The notes under the pieces are model-generated. The model had not been told where the DNA came from and made no database searches. It saw nothing but the letters and a program-made list of their open reading frames with translations. Both the position numbers and the translations under genes were made by a program. DNA of 37,201 nt, from assembly GCF_002904295.1 (NCBI RefSeq), contig NZ_PPHG01000059.1:1-37201 (forward strand). Reading direction: 5' to 3'. How positions within the stretch are numbered: the first letter of the stretch is position 1; every line of letters begins with the position of its first letter. Source of the DNA: Amycolatopsis sp. CA-128772 (GTDB lineage Bacteria; Actinomycetota; Actinomycetes; Mycobacteriales; Pseudonocardiaceae). Of the stretch, positions 23,585 through 31,023 are shown in pieces.

Positions 23585-24120
23585 TCACGGTGGAGCAGCA
23601 CGACGGCGTCCGTCCCGTCGGCTCGCCGGTACCCCGTGTCTTCCGGCTCCGCCAGCGCCGCGGCCTTCGTCGCGAGCGTCGTCGACCACCCGCTCCGGCC
23701 GCTCGCCGATGCCGCCGTCGAAGAACAGCACCGTGCAGCGGGACGTCAGCCGCGGGGCCAGCCGGTTGGACGCCAGCACGGTCGCGCCGTCCAGACGCCG
23801 CTGGTCAGGTGCGCCGCCTGCAGCGCCGGCGACCCGAGCCCGGCGACCACCGCGCACACCGGCAGGTAGCGCCTGAATCCGCCGAACCGCCGGGCGTCCG
23901 CGCGATGCGGTAGCGCTGGTCGCCGAGGCCGAACGGCTGGACGATTCTTCGCGCTGCCGATCGAGCAGCCGGCCGTCTGCGGGCGCGAGCAGGGTGCTGC
24001 AGCGTGTCGACGAACCAGTACGACCCGAGGCCGAGCACGAGCGCCGACGCGAGGGCGGCGAAGCGGGCGACCCGCCACCGGGTCGACCGGGGCAGGATCC
24101 GGGCCGTGCGCCGAAGACAA
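23585..24120 (-). pseudogene. Decayed membrane-protein gene, several frameshifts
   Basis: Protein-like stretches occur in different minus-strand frames in one consistent order. First, near 24000-24100, a transmembrane segment VARFAALASALVLGLGSYWF followed by VDTLQH. Next QPFGLGDQRYRIART (about 23900-23940), then YLPVCAVVAGLGSPALQAAH (about 23805-23870), then TVLASNRLAPRLTSRCTVLF ending FDGGIGERPER, and finally STTLATKAAALAEPEDTGYR with GTDAVVLLH (about 23590-23690). At least three frameshifts would be needed to join them. The original product was probably a small protein with an N-terminal membrane anchor and an outer domain; no family recognised. No intact gene can be read on either strand here. 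Confidence 0.5.
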
Positions 24121-24158
24121 CCGCACCTTCGGAGATCCGGGACGGTGCCGGGGCGGGT

Positions 24159-24164
24159 TAGCGT
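24159..24164 (+). promoter_or_regulatory. -10 box TAGCGT, probable leaderless start
   Basis: TAGCGT fits TANNNT and ends 8 bases before the GTG at 24173. No ribosome-binding site is present, which agrees with a leaderless transcript. Confidence 0.45.
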
Positions 24165-24172
24165 CGGAAGCC

Positions 24173-25009
24173 GTGACGGTCGAACAGTGGGAATCGGTGC
24201 GCGCGGCCCTGCCCGAGGTCGGCGGCCGGTTCGCGGACCTGCTGACCGGCGTGCCGGACCCGCACGCGCGGTCGCTGGGCGAGTGGTCGATCGCGGAAAC
24301 GGCGTCGCACGTCGGGATGATCGCGCTGATGTACACGGCGATGATCCGCGGCGACGGCGGCCCGCTCCCGCTGCCGGGCCTCGAAGACCCGATCGACGCG
24401 GTGAGCGTGGACTCGATCGCCCGGATGAACGCGCTGGGTCTGCGGCTGTACCCGGAACGCGACCCGCTCCGGCTGGCGGAGCGGCTGCGCACGGACATCG
24501 CGGAGGTGCTGCTCGTCAGCGCGGACCTCGACCCGGAGAAGCCGGTGTGGTGGCTGGGCGGATCCCGCGTCCCGGTGGCCGGCGTCCTGGCGCACCTGGT
24601 CAACGAGCTGCTGGTGCACGGCCTCGACATCGCCCGCGCCACCGGCCGGCCGTGGCGCATCCCGGCCCGCCTGGAGGCCCTGTTCCTGGAGCTGTTCCTG
24701 TTCGGCATGGTCCGCAACGACATGGGCCACCTCCTCGACGACGCAACACCGTCGCCCCGCCGCATCGCGGTGGAGTTCCGGTCGGCGTACACGACCCCGG
24801 CGGTACTGGCCCTCCAGCACGGCCGGCTACGCCTGGAACCCCCGAACGGCACGGCGGACATCCGCCTCCGGTTCGACCCGGCGATCCTGGTCCCGATGAT
24901 GTTCGGCCGCATTTCCCGCCTCCGCGCAACCCTGCTCGGCGGCGTACGAATCAGCGGCCCGCGGCCGTGGCTGCTGCCGGAGTTCCTGCGGACGGTCCGG
25001 ATGCCCTAG
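24173..25009 (+). CDS. MDMPI / DinB-like family protein (mycothiol-dependent maleylpyruvate isomerase fold)
   Basis: 278 residues, GTG start. N-terminal four-helix bundle (about 1-160) with the metal-ligand positions of this fold: His in ETASHVGMIAL (about residue 46) and the His/Asp pair in NELLVHGLDIARATGRPW (about 144-161). That last phrase is highly typical of actinomycete maleylpyruvate isomerase-family proteins. The C-terminal ~110 residues form the SCP2-like beta region (LRLEPPNGTADIRLRFDPAI). Members use mycothiol as cofactor in isomerase or thiol-transferase reactions; the substrate here is unknown. The TAG stop lies on the junction with the IS481 remnant, so the original 3' end may have been altered by the insertion. 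Confidence 0.78.
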   Translation: MTVEQWESVRAALPEVGGRFADLLTGVPDPHARSLGEWSIAETASHVGMIALMYTAMIRGDGGPLPLPGLEDPIDAVSVDSIARMNALGLRLYPERDPLRLAERLRTDIAEVLLVSADLDPEKPVWWLGGSRVPVAGVLAHLVNELLVHGLDIARATGRPWRIPARLEALFLELFLFGMVRNDMGHLLDDATPSPRRIAVEFRSAYTTPAVLALQHGRLRLEPPNGTADIRLRFDPAILVPMMFGRISRLRATLLGGVRISGPRPWLLPEFLRTVRMP

Positions 25010-25760
25010 TTGTACTGCCCGGGGAGGTTGGGGACGCGGCTGGCGGGTGGGTGGCCTGCGAGTGCGGTGTGTCCGCGGTGATGGTTGTAGGTGTGCAGCC
25101 AGTCTGGCAGGGCGTGGCGTCGTTCGGTGTCGGTGCGGTAGGGCAGGGCGCGGCATGGATTTCGGTGTAGGCCAGCCTGCTGTGGTCGTCGACGGCGTTG
25201 TGCAGGTGGGCGTAGCCGTGACCGCGTTGCCCGCGGTTGCGGCGGCCGGCGGCACGGCCGAGGACTTTGTGGCCGCCGCCGTCGGGGATGTTGCCCAGCT
25301 TCTTGATGTCCACGTGGACCAGGTCACCGGGCGCGGGGTGTTCGTAGCGGCGGACCGGGGTGGCGGTGGCCCGGTCCGGGTGAGTCAGCCGGGCCAGCCG
25401 GTAGCGGGACAGGATCCGGTGCACCGTGGAAGGGGTTGAGGCCGAGCAGGGAGGCGATCCGTGCGGGTCCCCACCGGCGGGTCACCGGGACCTTGATGAC
25501 TCGCCGCTCGGTCCGCGTCGGTGTCCGGGCCGGGCTGGTGCGCGGGCGGCTGGACCGGTCGGCCATGCCGGCTTCGCCGAGGTCGCGGTAGCGGGCGGCG
25601 GTGGAGACCGACACCTGGAACCGTTCCGCGGCTCGTCGCAGCGGCCAGCCGTCCTCGACCACGCAACGGGCCAGGCGCAGTCTGCCGGTCGGGGTCAGGG
25701 GTGCGTTGGCGTGGGCCACGAGGGCCTCCAGGACAGTCGGTGCAGATGTCGCAATCCACA
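25006..25760 (-). mobile_element. IS481-family element remnant (transposase frameshifted and internally deleted)
   Basis: The transposase starts at the GTG at 25719 (AHANAPLTPTGRLRLARCVV), with the helix-turn-helix parts DGWPLRRAAERFQVSVSTAA and RRVIKV..TRRWGPARIASL. A frameshift near 25425 moves the reading to STVHRILSRYRLARLTHPD and the catalytic-core start (GDLVHVDIKKLGNIPDGGGH ... NAVDDHSRLAYTEIHA). At about 25155 the sequence jumps, in yet another frame, to the C-terminal end (ALPYRTDTERRHALPDWLH ... RVPNLPGQYN, stop at 25006). About 130 residues are missing, including the second Asp and the Glu of the DDE triad. The start side may end near 25760 (TGTGGATTGCG read on the minus strand); no matching inverted repeat is seen at the other side. 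Inactive. Confidence 0.85.
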
Positions 25761-25839
25761 CCGAACCCGGAGACCCTCCCTCACAACAAGATCATCCGAT
25801 CACGTGTCACCACGATCGCAACCTCCCCGGGCGGTACAC

Positions 25840-26415
25840 CTAGTTCAGCACGCGGAACGTCAGGTGCGTCGCGTTCGGTGTCTCCCGCACGGCCGTGCGC
25901 TCCAGCCGCACGTGCTCGCTCACCTCGGCGTCGAACAGCCGGACTCCCGCGCCGAACAGCAGCGGGACCACGTGCAGCCTCAGCTCGTCGACCAGTCCCG
26001 CGCGCAGGAACTGCCGCAGGGTCGTGCCGCCGCCCATCAGGACGACGTTCTCCGCGCCCGCCGCCGCTTTTGCCTGCTGTAGTGCGGCTTCCGGGCCGCC
26101 GGTGACGAACGTGAACGTCGTCGGGCCCTTCACCACCGGTTCGTGCGGGCGGTTCGTCACGACGAACACCGGCTTCTTGAACGTGCCGTCGTCGCCCCAG
26201 GGGTCGACGCCGACGTCGAACATCGAGCGGCCGACCACGAACGCGCCCGCGCCGTCGAACAGCTTCGCCCCGACTTCGCGTTCGGCGTCCGTGCCCTCGA
26301 ACAACCACTCGTGCAGCAGGTCGCCGTCCTTGCCGAGGCGGTGCTCGGAGCTGGTGTCCGGCCCGGCCACGATGCCGTCCGCCGACATGCTGATTTCCGC
26401 GATGACTCTCCCCAT
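25840..26415 (-). CDS. RibD C-terminal / dihydrofolate-reductase-fold protein
   Basis: 191 residues from the ATG at 26415 (GTG at 26424 is an alternative). DHFR-like fold of the RibD C-terminal class: GRVIAEISMSADGIVAGPD at the start, the middle strand VVGRSMFDVG, and the NADPH-site glycine motif ENVVLMGGGTTLRQFL (about 133-148), followed by DELRLHVVPLLFGAGVRLFD. These stand-alone reductases are common in actinomycetes and mostly uncharacterised; real folate or riboflavin roles are unlikely because the family-specific substrate residues are not obvious. It starts 21 bases after the Rsm22-like gene on the same strand, so the two are probably co-transcribed. The IS481 remnant follows. Confidence 0.82.
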   Translation of the reverse strand: MGRVIAEISMSADGIVAGPDTSSEHRLGKDGDLLHEWLFEGTDAEREVGAKLFDGAGAFVVGRSMFDVGVDPWGDDGTFKKPVFVVTNRPHEPVVKGPTTFTFVTGGPEAALQQAKAAAGAENVVLMGGGTTLRQFLRAGLVDELRLHVVPLLFGAGVRLFDAEVSEHVRLERTAVRETPNATHLTFRVLN

Positions 26416-26436
26416 GGCCGTCACCCTGCCACCGAA

Positions 26437-27420
26437 TCAGGGGGACGACCAGCCGTCGCCCCACTCGGCGTCCCGGGCCGCGCGATATCGCGGGCCCTGC
26501 TTCTTCGAGATTGCTACACCTGCCTTCAGCCCTTCGGACGCCGTGCACAGGTCGAGCGCGACCCAGCCCTTGTGCTTCTTCGGGTGCCGGATGATCCGCG
26601 CGTCCGGCCGCTCCGGTGCCGTCCGCGCCGCGACGACGTACGCGAACTTCTCGTCCTCGAACCCGAGCGTGCCCGCCTTCAGCTTCCGGTGCAGGCCCGA
26701 GCGCGGGAGCCGCGCGGAAAAGTGGCACCAGTCCTCGCCCGGGACGATCGGGCACCCCGCGTCGTGCGGGCACGGCGCGACGACGTGCCGGCCGAGGTCG
26801 ATCAGCTGGGCCCGCGCCAGCCGGATCCGCTCGTAGCCCGCCGGCGTGCCCGGCTCGATCAGCGCCACCGCCCCGGCCTTCGCCGCCAGCCAGCGCACGA
26901 CGTCGGCGCGGCCCGCGTCCGGCAGCTCCCCGAGCACGTACGACAGCGTGACGAGGTCCGCCTCCGGGGCCGGCGCGGCCGGGTCGACGAACCCGCGCCG
27001 CCACTCCGCGTCCCGGACGGCCGCGAGCCCCGCGCCCGCGGCGAGCCGCTTGCCGAGGCCGATCGCGCCGGCGACCTGCTCCAGCACCGTGCACTTCGCC
27101 AGCGACGGCCACACCCGCGCGGCCGCCCACACCGCGGCACCCGTGCCGCCGCCGACGTCGATCTGCGTACGCGGCTCGAAGCCGGGAGCGCGTGAAGCGG
27201 CTTCGGCGAGCACAGCGTGTACCGCGGCGTAAGTCGCCGGCATCCGGTAGCCCGCGTACGCGGCGACGTCGGCTTCGGAGTTCAGGATCGGCGAAGTCGC
27301 GGCGTCACCTTGGCGGTAACGCGTGCTGAGCCGGTCGACGGACTGCGTCAGCCGGGCCACGGGGTGCCGGGCCAGCTCGTCGTCGAGCGCGGCGGAAAGA
27401 TCGTCGGGGAGAACGGCCAC
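26437..27420 (-). CDS. Rsm22-like methyltransferase
   Basis: 327 residues from the GTG at 27420. N-terminal helical region with LARHPVARLTQSVDRLSTRY and AYAGYRMPATYAAVHAVL (typical of Rsm22). SAM-binding motif I is IDVGGGTGAAVWAA (about 98-111), and VTLSYVLGELPD is the acidic/aromatic motif IV region. A cysteine cluster CPHDAGCPIVPGEDWCHFSA (about 210-230) corresponds to the metal or Fe-S site of the family. Eukaryotic Rsm22 is needed for the mitochondrial small ribosomal subunit, and bacterial members are predicted rRNA methyltransferases; the target base is unknown. Probably the first gene of a pair with the reductase downstream. Confidence 0.85.
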   Translation of the reverse strand: MAVLPDDLSAALDDELARHPVARLTQSVDRLSTRYRQGDAATSPILNSEADVAAYAGYRMPATYAAVHAVLAEAASRAPGFEPRTQIDVGGGTGAAVWAAARVWPSLAKCTVLEQVAGAIGLGKRLAAGAGLAAVRDAEWRRGFVDPAAPAPEADLVTLSYVLGELPDAGRADVVRWLAAKAGAVALIEPGTPAGYERIRLARAQLIDLGRHVVAPCPHDAGCPIVPGEDWCHFSARLPRSGLHRKLKAGTLGFEDEKFAYVVAARTAPERPDARIIRHPKKHKGWVALDLCTASEGLKAGVAISKKQGPRYRAARDAEWGDGWSSP

Positions 27421-27507
27421 GGCTGTCGATTCTGCCCTGTCCGGATTGCCCGCCCGGACCGGCCCTGAGCTGCTAGTTTTCCGCCCGGGAAGTTTTTCGG
27501 CGCCGGC

Positions 27508-27534
27508 GGTCGATCCGGCGCCCGGCCGTTCGAC
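27508..27534 (+). promoter_or_regulatory. Candidate ECF42-type promoter
   Basis: GGTCGA (27508-27513), 17 bases, CGAC (27531-27534), 31 bases before the ATG at 27566. This resembles the ECF42 consensus (TGTCGA ... CGA/TC) with one mismatch. Another TGTCGA at 27424-27429 lacks a well-spaced -10 partner. The operon downstream encodes an ECF42 factor, so autoregulation is plausible. Confidence 0.5.
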
Positions 27535-27565
27535 GCGTAGGCAAAGGCAACGAAGGGAGACCGCG

Positions 27566-27991
27566 ATGCGGTTCATGGTCATCGTCAAGACGAACGAGGA
27601 CTCCGAGGCGGGCCAGGGCCCCAGCGCCGAGCTGCTGGAGCAGATGGGGAAGTTCAACGAGGAGATGGTCAAGGCCGGCATCCTGCTCGCCGGCGAAGGC
27701 CTGACTCCGAGCTCGCAGGGCGCGCGGGTCGTCTTCTCGGGCACCGAAGAGCCCAAGGTCGTCGACGGCCCGTTCGCCGAGACCAAGGAGCTCGTCGGCG
27801 GCTTCTGGATCCTGCAGTGCCGTGATCGCGAAGAGTGCATCGAGTGGATCAAGCGGATGCCCAACCCCGACGGCCAGGCCGGCGAGGTCGAGATCCGGCG
27901 CGTCGCCGAGGCGGCCGACTTCGAGAACATGACGCCCGAGGTCGAAGCCCTGGAGGGCCGGCTCCGCGCGGAGAGCGCCGGGCAGGCGTGA
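27566..27991 (+). CDS. YCII-related DGPF-type protein 1
   Basis: 141 residues, ATG with GAAGGGAG about 6 bases upstream. Begins MRFMVIVKTNEDSEAGQGPS and carries the DGPFAETKELVGGFWI motif (about 72-87) that defines the DGPF/YCII-related proteins encoded with ECF42 sigma factors. It is a ferredoxin-like alpha-beta fold; enzymatic activity is not established. A C-terminal extension of about 25 residues (ENMTPEVEALEGRLRAESAG) is helical. Its TGA overlaps the next gene's ATG (TGATG). Confidence 0.88.
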   Translation: MRFMVIVKTNEDSEAGQGPSAELLEQMGKFNEEMVKAGILLAGEGLTPSSQGARVVFSGTEEPKVVDGPFAETKELVGGFWILQCRDREECIEWIKRMPNPDGQAGEVEIRRVAEAADFENMTPEVEALEGRLRAESAGQA

Positions 27992-28341
27992 TGCGGTTCC
28001 TCGTGATGGTCAAGGCCAGCCCGGCGTCCGAGGCGCCGGCCTTCCAGCCCAGCTCCGAGGAGCTGGCCGAGATGGCGCGGTTCAACGAGCGGCTGTTCGA
28101 CGAGGGCCGGATCGTGTTCACCGAGGGACTGACGTCGAGCGCGGAAGGCGCGCGCGTCGTCTTCGACGGCGATGTCGAGCCGAAGGTCATCGACGGGCCC
28201 TTCGCGGAGACGAAGGAACTGGTCGCCGGGTTCTGGGTGCTGAACGGCGAGTCACTGGACGACGTCGTCGCGCTGATGAGACAGGTTCCCTGCCTCGGCG
28301 AGCAGAGCGGCGTGCTGGAGATCCGCCCGATCAGCGAGTAG
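27991..28341 (+). CDS. YCII-related DGPF-type protein 2
   Basis: 116 residues, starts inside the stop of its paralogue (TGATG), so it is translationally coupled. The same fold and motif are present: MRFLVMVKASPASEAPAF and DGPFAETKELVAGFWV. It is a tandem duplicate of the preceding gene with about half the residues conserved, lacking the helical extension. In ECF42 loci the DGPF proteins are the standard partners and do not act as classical anti-sigma factors. Confidence 0.88.
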   Translation: MRFLVMVKASPASEAPAFQPSSEELAEMARFNERLFDEGRIVFTEGLTSSAEGARVVFDGDVEPKVIDGPFAETKELVAGFWVLNGESLDDVVALMRQVPCLGEQSGVLEIRPISE

Positions 28342-28380
28342 CGGCTTGCACCGCGCGGGAACACCCTGTCTGATGGCCGG

Positions 28381-29646
28381 GTGACGGTTGCGGACACCCG
28401 GAGAACGGTCGAAACGGTCTGGCGGATCGAGTCGCCGCGGCTCATCGCGGGCCTGGCCCGGATGGCCCGCGGTGACGTCGGCCTGGCCGAGGAACTGGCG
28501 CAGGACGCGCTGGTCGCGGCGCTGGAGCAGTGGCCGGAGTCCGGGGTGCCCCGCAACCCCGGCGCGTGGCTGATGACCATCGCCAAGCGCCGCGCGGTCG
28601 ACCAGTTCCGCCGCAACGAGCGGTACGCGGAGAAGCTCGAGGAAGTCGGGCGCGACCAGCGCCTGGGCGACGGCGTGCGGCCCGACTTCGACGCGGCGCT
28701 CGACGACCACATCGAGGACGACGTCCTCCGCCTGCTGTTCGTCGCCTGCCACCCGGTGCTGAACACGCAGGCCCGGGTGGCGCTGACGCTGCGCATGCTC
28801 GGCGGCCTGACCACCGACGAGATCGCCCGCGCCTTCCTGGTCCGCGAATCGACGATCGCCCAGCGGATCGTCCGGGCGAAGAAGGCCCTCTCGGCGGCGA
28901 AGGTGCCGTTCGAGGTGCCGGAGGGCGACGAGCGCGTCGCCCGGCTGTCGTCCGTGCTCGAGGTCATCTACCTGGTGTTCAACGAGGGCTATTCGGCCAC
29001 CCGTGGCGACGACTGGATGCGCCCGGCGCTGTGTGACGAGGCGATGCGGCTCGGCCGCGTGCTGGCCGGCCTGATGCCGGGCGAGTCCGAGGTCCACGGC
29101 CTGATCGCGCTGATGGAGCTCCAGGCGTCCCGCGCGAAGGCCCGCACCGGCCCGAACGGCGAGCCGGTGCTGCTGCTGGACCAGGACCGCTCCCGCTGGG
29201 ACCGCTTCCTGATCCAGCACGGCCTCGCGGCGTTGACGCTGTCCGAGGAGATCGCCGAGGGCGCGTACGGCCCGTACTCCGCGCAGGCGGCGATCGCGGC
29301 CTGCCACGCCCGCGCCCGCACGGCCGAGGAAACGGACTGGGTGCGCATCGCGGCGCTCTACGAGGGCCTCGGCCGGCTCCAGCCCTCCCCGGTGATCGAG
29401 CTGAACCGCGGGGTCGCGGTGTCGATGGCGTACGGCCCGGCGGCGGGCTTGGCGGTCGTGGACGCGGTCGCCGAAGAGCCGGCGTTGAAGGACTACCACC
29501 TGCTGCCCAGCGTCCGCGGGGACCTGCTGCAGAAACTGGGCCGGCTCGAGGAGGCCGAGCAGGAGTTCCGCCGGGCGGCGGACCTGACGGAGAACTCCCG
29601 CGAGCGAGCGTTGCTGCTGGACCGCGCGACGGCGGCGAGCCGCTAG
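28381..29646 (+). CDS. ECF42-family sigma factor with C-terminal TPR-like extension
   Basis: 421 residues, GTG at 28381. Sigma-2 (about 10-85: ARMARGDVGLAEELAQDALV; GAWLMTIAKRRAVDQFRRNE), sigma-4 (about 115-175: ACHPVLNTQARVALTLRMLG; TTDEIARAFLVRESTIAQRI), then the ~200-residue C-terminal extension typical of ECF42 (FNEGYSATRGDDWMRPALCD; ALMELQASRAKARTGPNGEP; NRGVAVSMAYGPAAGLAVVD; LGRLEEAEQEFRRAADLTEN). This extension is required for activity in the studied member. Together with the two DGPF genes it forms the standard ECF42 locus. It converges on the HD gene with a 4-base overlap of stops. Confidence 0.9.
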   Translation: MTVADTRRTVETVWRIESPRLIAGLARMARGDVGLAEELAQDALVAALEQWPESGVPRNPGAWLMTIAKRRAVDQFRRNERYAEKLEEVGRDQRLGDGVRPDFDAALDDHIEDDVLRLLFVACHPVLNTQARVALTLRMLGGLTTDEIARAFLVRESTIAQRIVRAKKALSAAKVPFEVPEGDERVARLSSVLEVIYLVFNEGYSATRGDDWMRPALCDEAMRLGRVLAGLMPGESEVHGLIALMELQASRAKARTGPNGEPVLLLDQDRSRWDRFLIQHGLAALTLSEEIAEGAYGPYSAQAAIAACHARARTAEETDWVRIAALYEGLGRLQPSPVIELNRGVAVSMAYGPAAGLAVVDAVAEEPALKDYHLLPSVRGDLLQKLGRLEEAEQEFRRAADLTENSRERALLLDRATAASR

Positions 29647-30194
29647 TACTCCCGCCAGGCGAGCGGCGACAACGTCAACGCCGCCTCGGCGATCTTCCGC
29701 GCGGTCTCCGTCTTGAGCCCCTTCCGCGCCGATTCGATCCACTCACCGACCGGCCGCACGCCGATGTCCCGGTATTCCAGCGCCTGCAGCAGCATCTCCA
29801 GCTTGTCCGCGTCCTTGGCGCACAACGCCTCCGCCGACTCGCGGGTCTCGTACTCGTCGACGGCCTCGCGCACCAGCGCCCGCGAACGCGGCGGCAGCGC
29901 GGCCGTCTGGTCGGCGGTGATCTGCCGCGGCTCCGGCTTGCGCAGGTAGTCACCGGCGGTCAGGGGCAGGTCGCCCGTGCGGGTCTCCTGCGTGTCGTGC
30001 CACAGGGCCAGGAAAGCCGCCCGCTCCGGCGACGCGCCCTCCTCCACCGCGAGCAACGCCGCCAGCTGAGCCGCCCGCAGGCTGTGCTCGCCGACCGATT
30101 CCGGATCCCGGACCCCCGCGTGCCACCACCCCGCCCGCCGGACGCGCTTGAGCAGCCCGAGCTCGTAACCGAAGGACGCCAGTGCCTCACTCAT
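29643..30194 (-). CDS. HD-domain phosphohydrolase (YfbR/HDDC2-like)
   Basis: 183 residues, ATG at 30194. HD-fold metal ligands visible: His in SVGEHSLRAAQL (about residue 37), HD in LWHDTQETRTGD (about 64-75), and a distal Asp in LCAKDADKLEMLLQ (about 125-138). The length and the EHS...HD...D spacing fit the 5'-deoxynucleotidase / HDDC2 group, which removes phosphate from deoxynucleoside monophosphates. No membrane segment. Stands alone on its strand; function predicted from family only. Confidence 0.82.
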   Translation of the reverse strand: MSEALASFGYELGLLKRVRRAGWWHAGVRDPESVGEHSLRAAQLAALLAVEEGASPERAAFLALWHDTQETRTGDLPLTAGDYLRKPEPRQITADQTAALPPRSRALVREAVDEYETRESAEALCAKDADKLEMLLQALEYRDIGVRPVGEWIESARKGLKTETARKIAEAALTLSPLAWREY

Positions 30195-30327
30195 GCCGCC
30201 AGCCTAGGTGCACGTGACCATCGGGCCGGGTGAAGACGGCTGGTGGGTGGGTTGCCGCCGGGTGCGCTGTGGCGGCGTTGAGTGTTCGCCGGCCCGGACC
30301 ACCTACCCGGGTGATCGCGTCGGGATC

Positions 30328-30349
30328 GCCGGCTCGCAGCCGAGCCGGC
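30328..30349. terminator. Hairpin after the bacteriocin transport operon
   Basis: GCCGGCTCG (30328-30336), CAGC loop, CGAGCCGGC (30341-30349): perfect 9-bp stem, 15 bases beyond the stop of the ABC ATPase gene (minus strand). Nothing else is seen in the 169-bp gap to the HD gene. Confidence 0.7.
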
Positions 30350-30363
30350 CCGGCCCGTGGCGG

Positions 30364-31023
30364 TCAGCCGGCCAGGACGTGCCCGGCCACCTCGATCACC
30401 CGCGAACAGTTGCGCGCCACCGCGTCGTCGTGCGTTGCGACGATGATGGTCTTGCCCGCTTTGTTCAGTTCGCGCAGCAGCGCGAGCACGATGTCGCGGT
30501 TCTCGGTGTCGAGGGAGCCGGTCGGTTCGTCCGCCAGGACGATGTCGCACGGCTTGAGCAGCAGCCGCGCCACCGCGATCCGCTGCTGCTCGCCCCCGGA
30601 CAGGGAATGGATCTTGCGGTGCTCCGCGCCCGGCAGCCCGACCCGCTCGAGCGCGTCGGCGATGCGTTCCCGCTTCGGGACGCCGCGGTCCGCGTACGTG
30701 AGGGCGATGCCGAGGTTGTGGGCCACCGACTCGCTGTCGATGAGGGCGAAGTTCTGGAACAGGTACCCCAGGTGCGACCGGCGAAGGCGGTTCGCCGCGC
30801 GCGTGTGCGGCCCCGGCGCCGCGCGGCCGAGCACCCGGACCGCGCCGGAGCCGGGTGCGTCCAGCAACCCGAAGAGGTTGAGGACCGTGGACTTCCCCGC
30901 CCCGCTCGCCCCGGTCAGCGCGACGAACTCGCCCGGTTCGACGCCGAGGGAGAAGCCGTCCAGGACCCGGCGCTCGCCGTACTGCTTGCGTACTTCCCGG
31001 AGCTCGCAACAGAATTCCACCAC
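30364..31023 (-). CDS. ABC transporter ATP-binding protein (bacteriocin locus)
   Basis: 219 residues, GTG at 31023 overlapping the upstream stop (TAGTG); GTG at 31020 is equally possible. Walker A GASGAGKST (about 38-46), Q-loop YLFQNFALID, signature LSGGEQQR (about 140), Walker B CDIVLADEPTGSLD and the H-loop THDD. It belongs to the MacB/LolD-like class that works with FtsX-type permeases. Here it is coupled to two membrane proteins and a lactococcin-972-like precursor, so it most likely energises bacteriocin export or producer immunity, as in lactococcin 972 loci. Confidence 0.92.
   Translation of the reverse strand: MVEFCCELREVRKQYGERRVLDGFSLGVEPGEFVALTGASGAGKSTVLNLFGLLDAPGSGAVRVLGRAAPGPHTRAANRLRRSHLGYLFQNFALIDSESVAHNLGIALTYADRGVPKRERIADALERVGLPGAEHRKIHSLSGGEQQRIAVARLLLKPCDIVLADEPTGSLDTENRDIVLALLRELNKAGKTIIVATHDDAVARNCSRVIEVAGHVLAG

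Noticed and set aside
27424..27429. TGTCGA as the ECF42 -35 element
   Set aside because: Exact hexamer, but no CGA/TC at proper spacing downstream; the 27508-27534 pair fits better.
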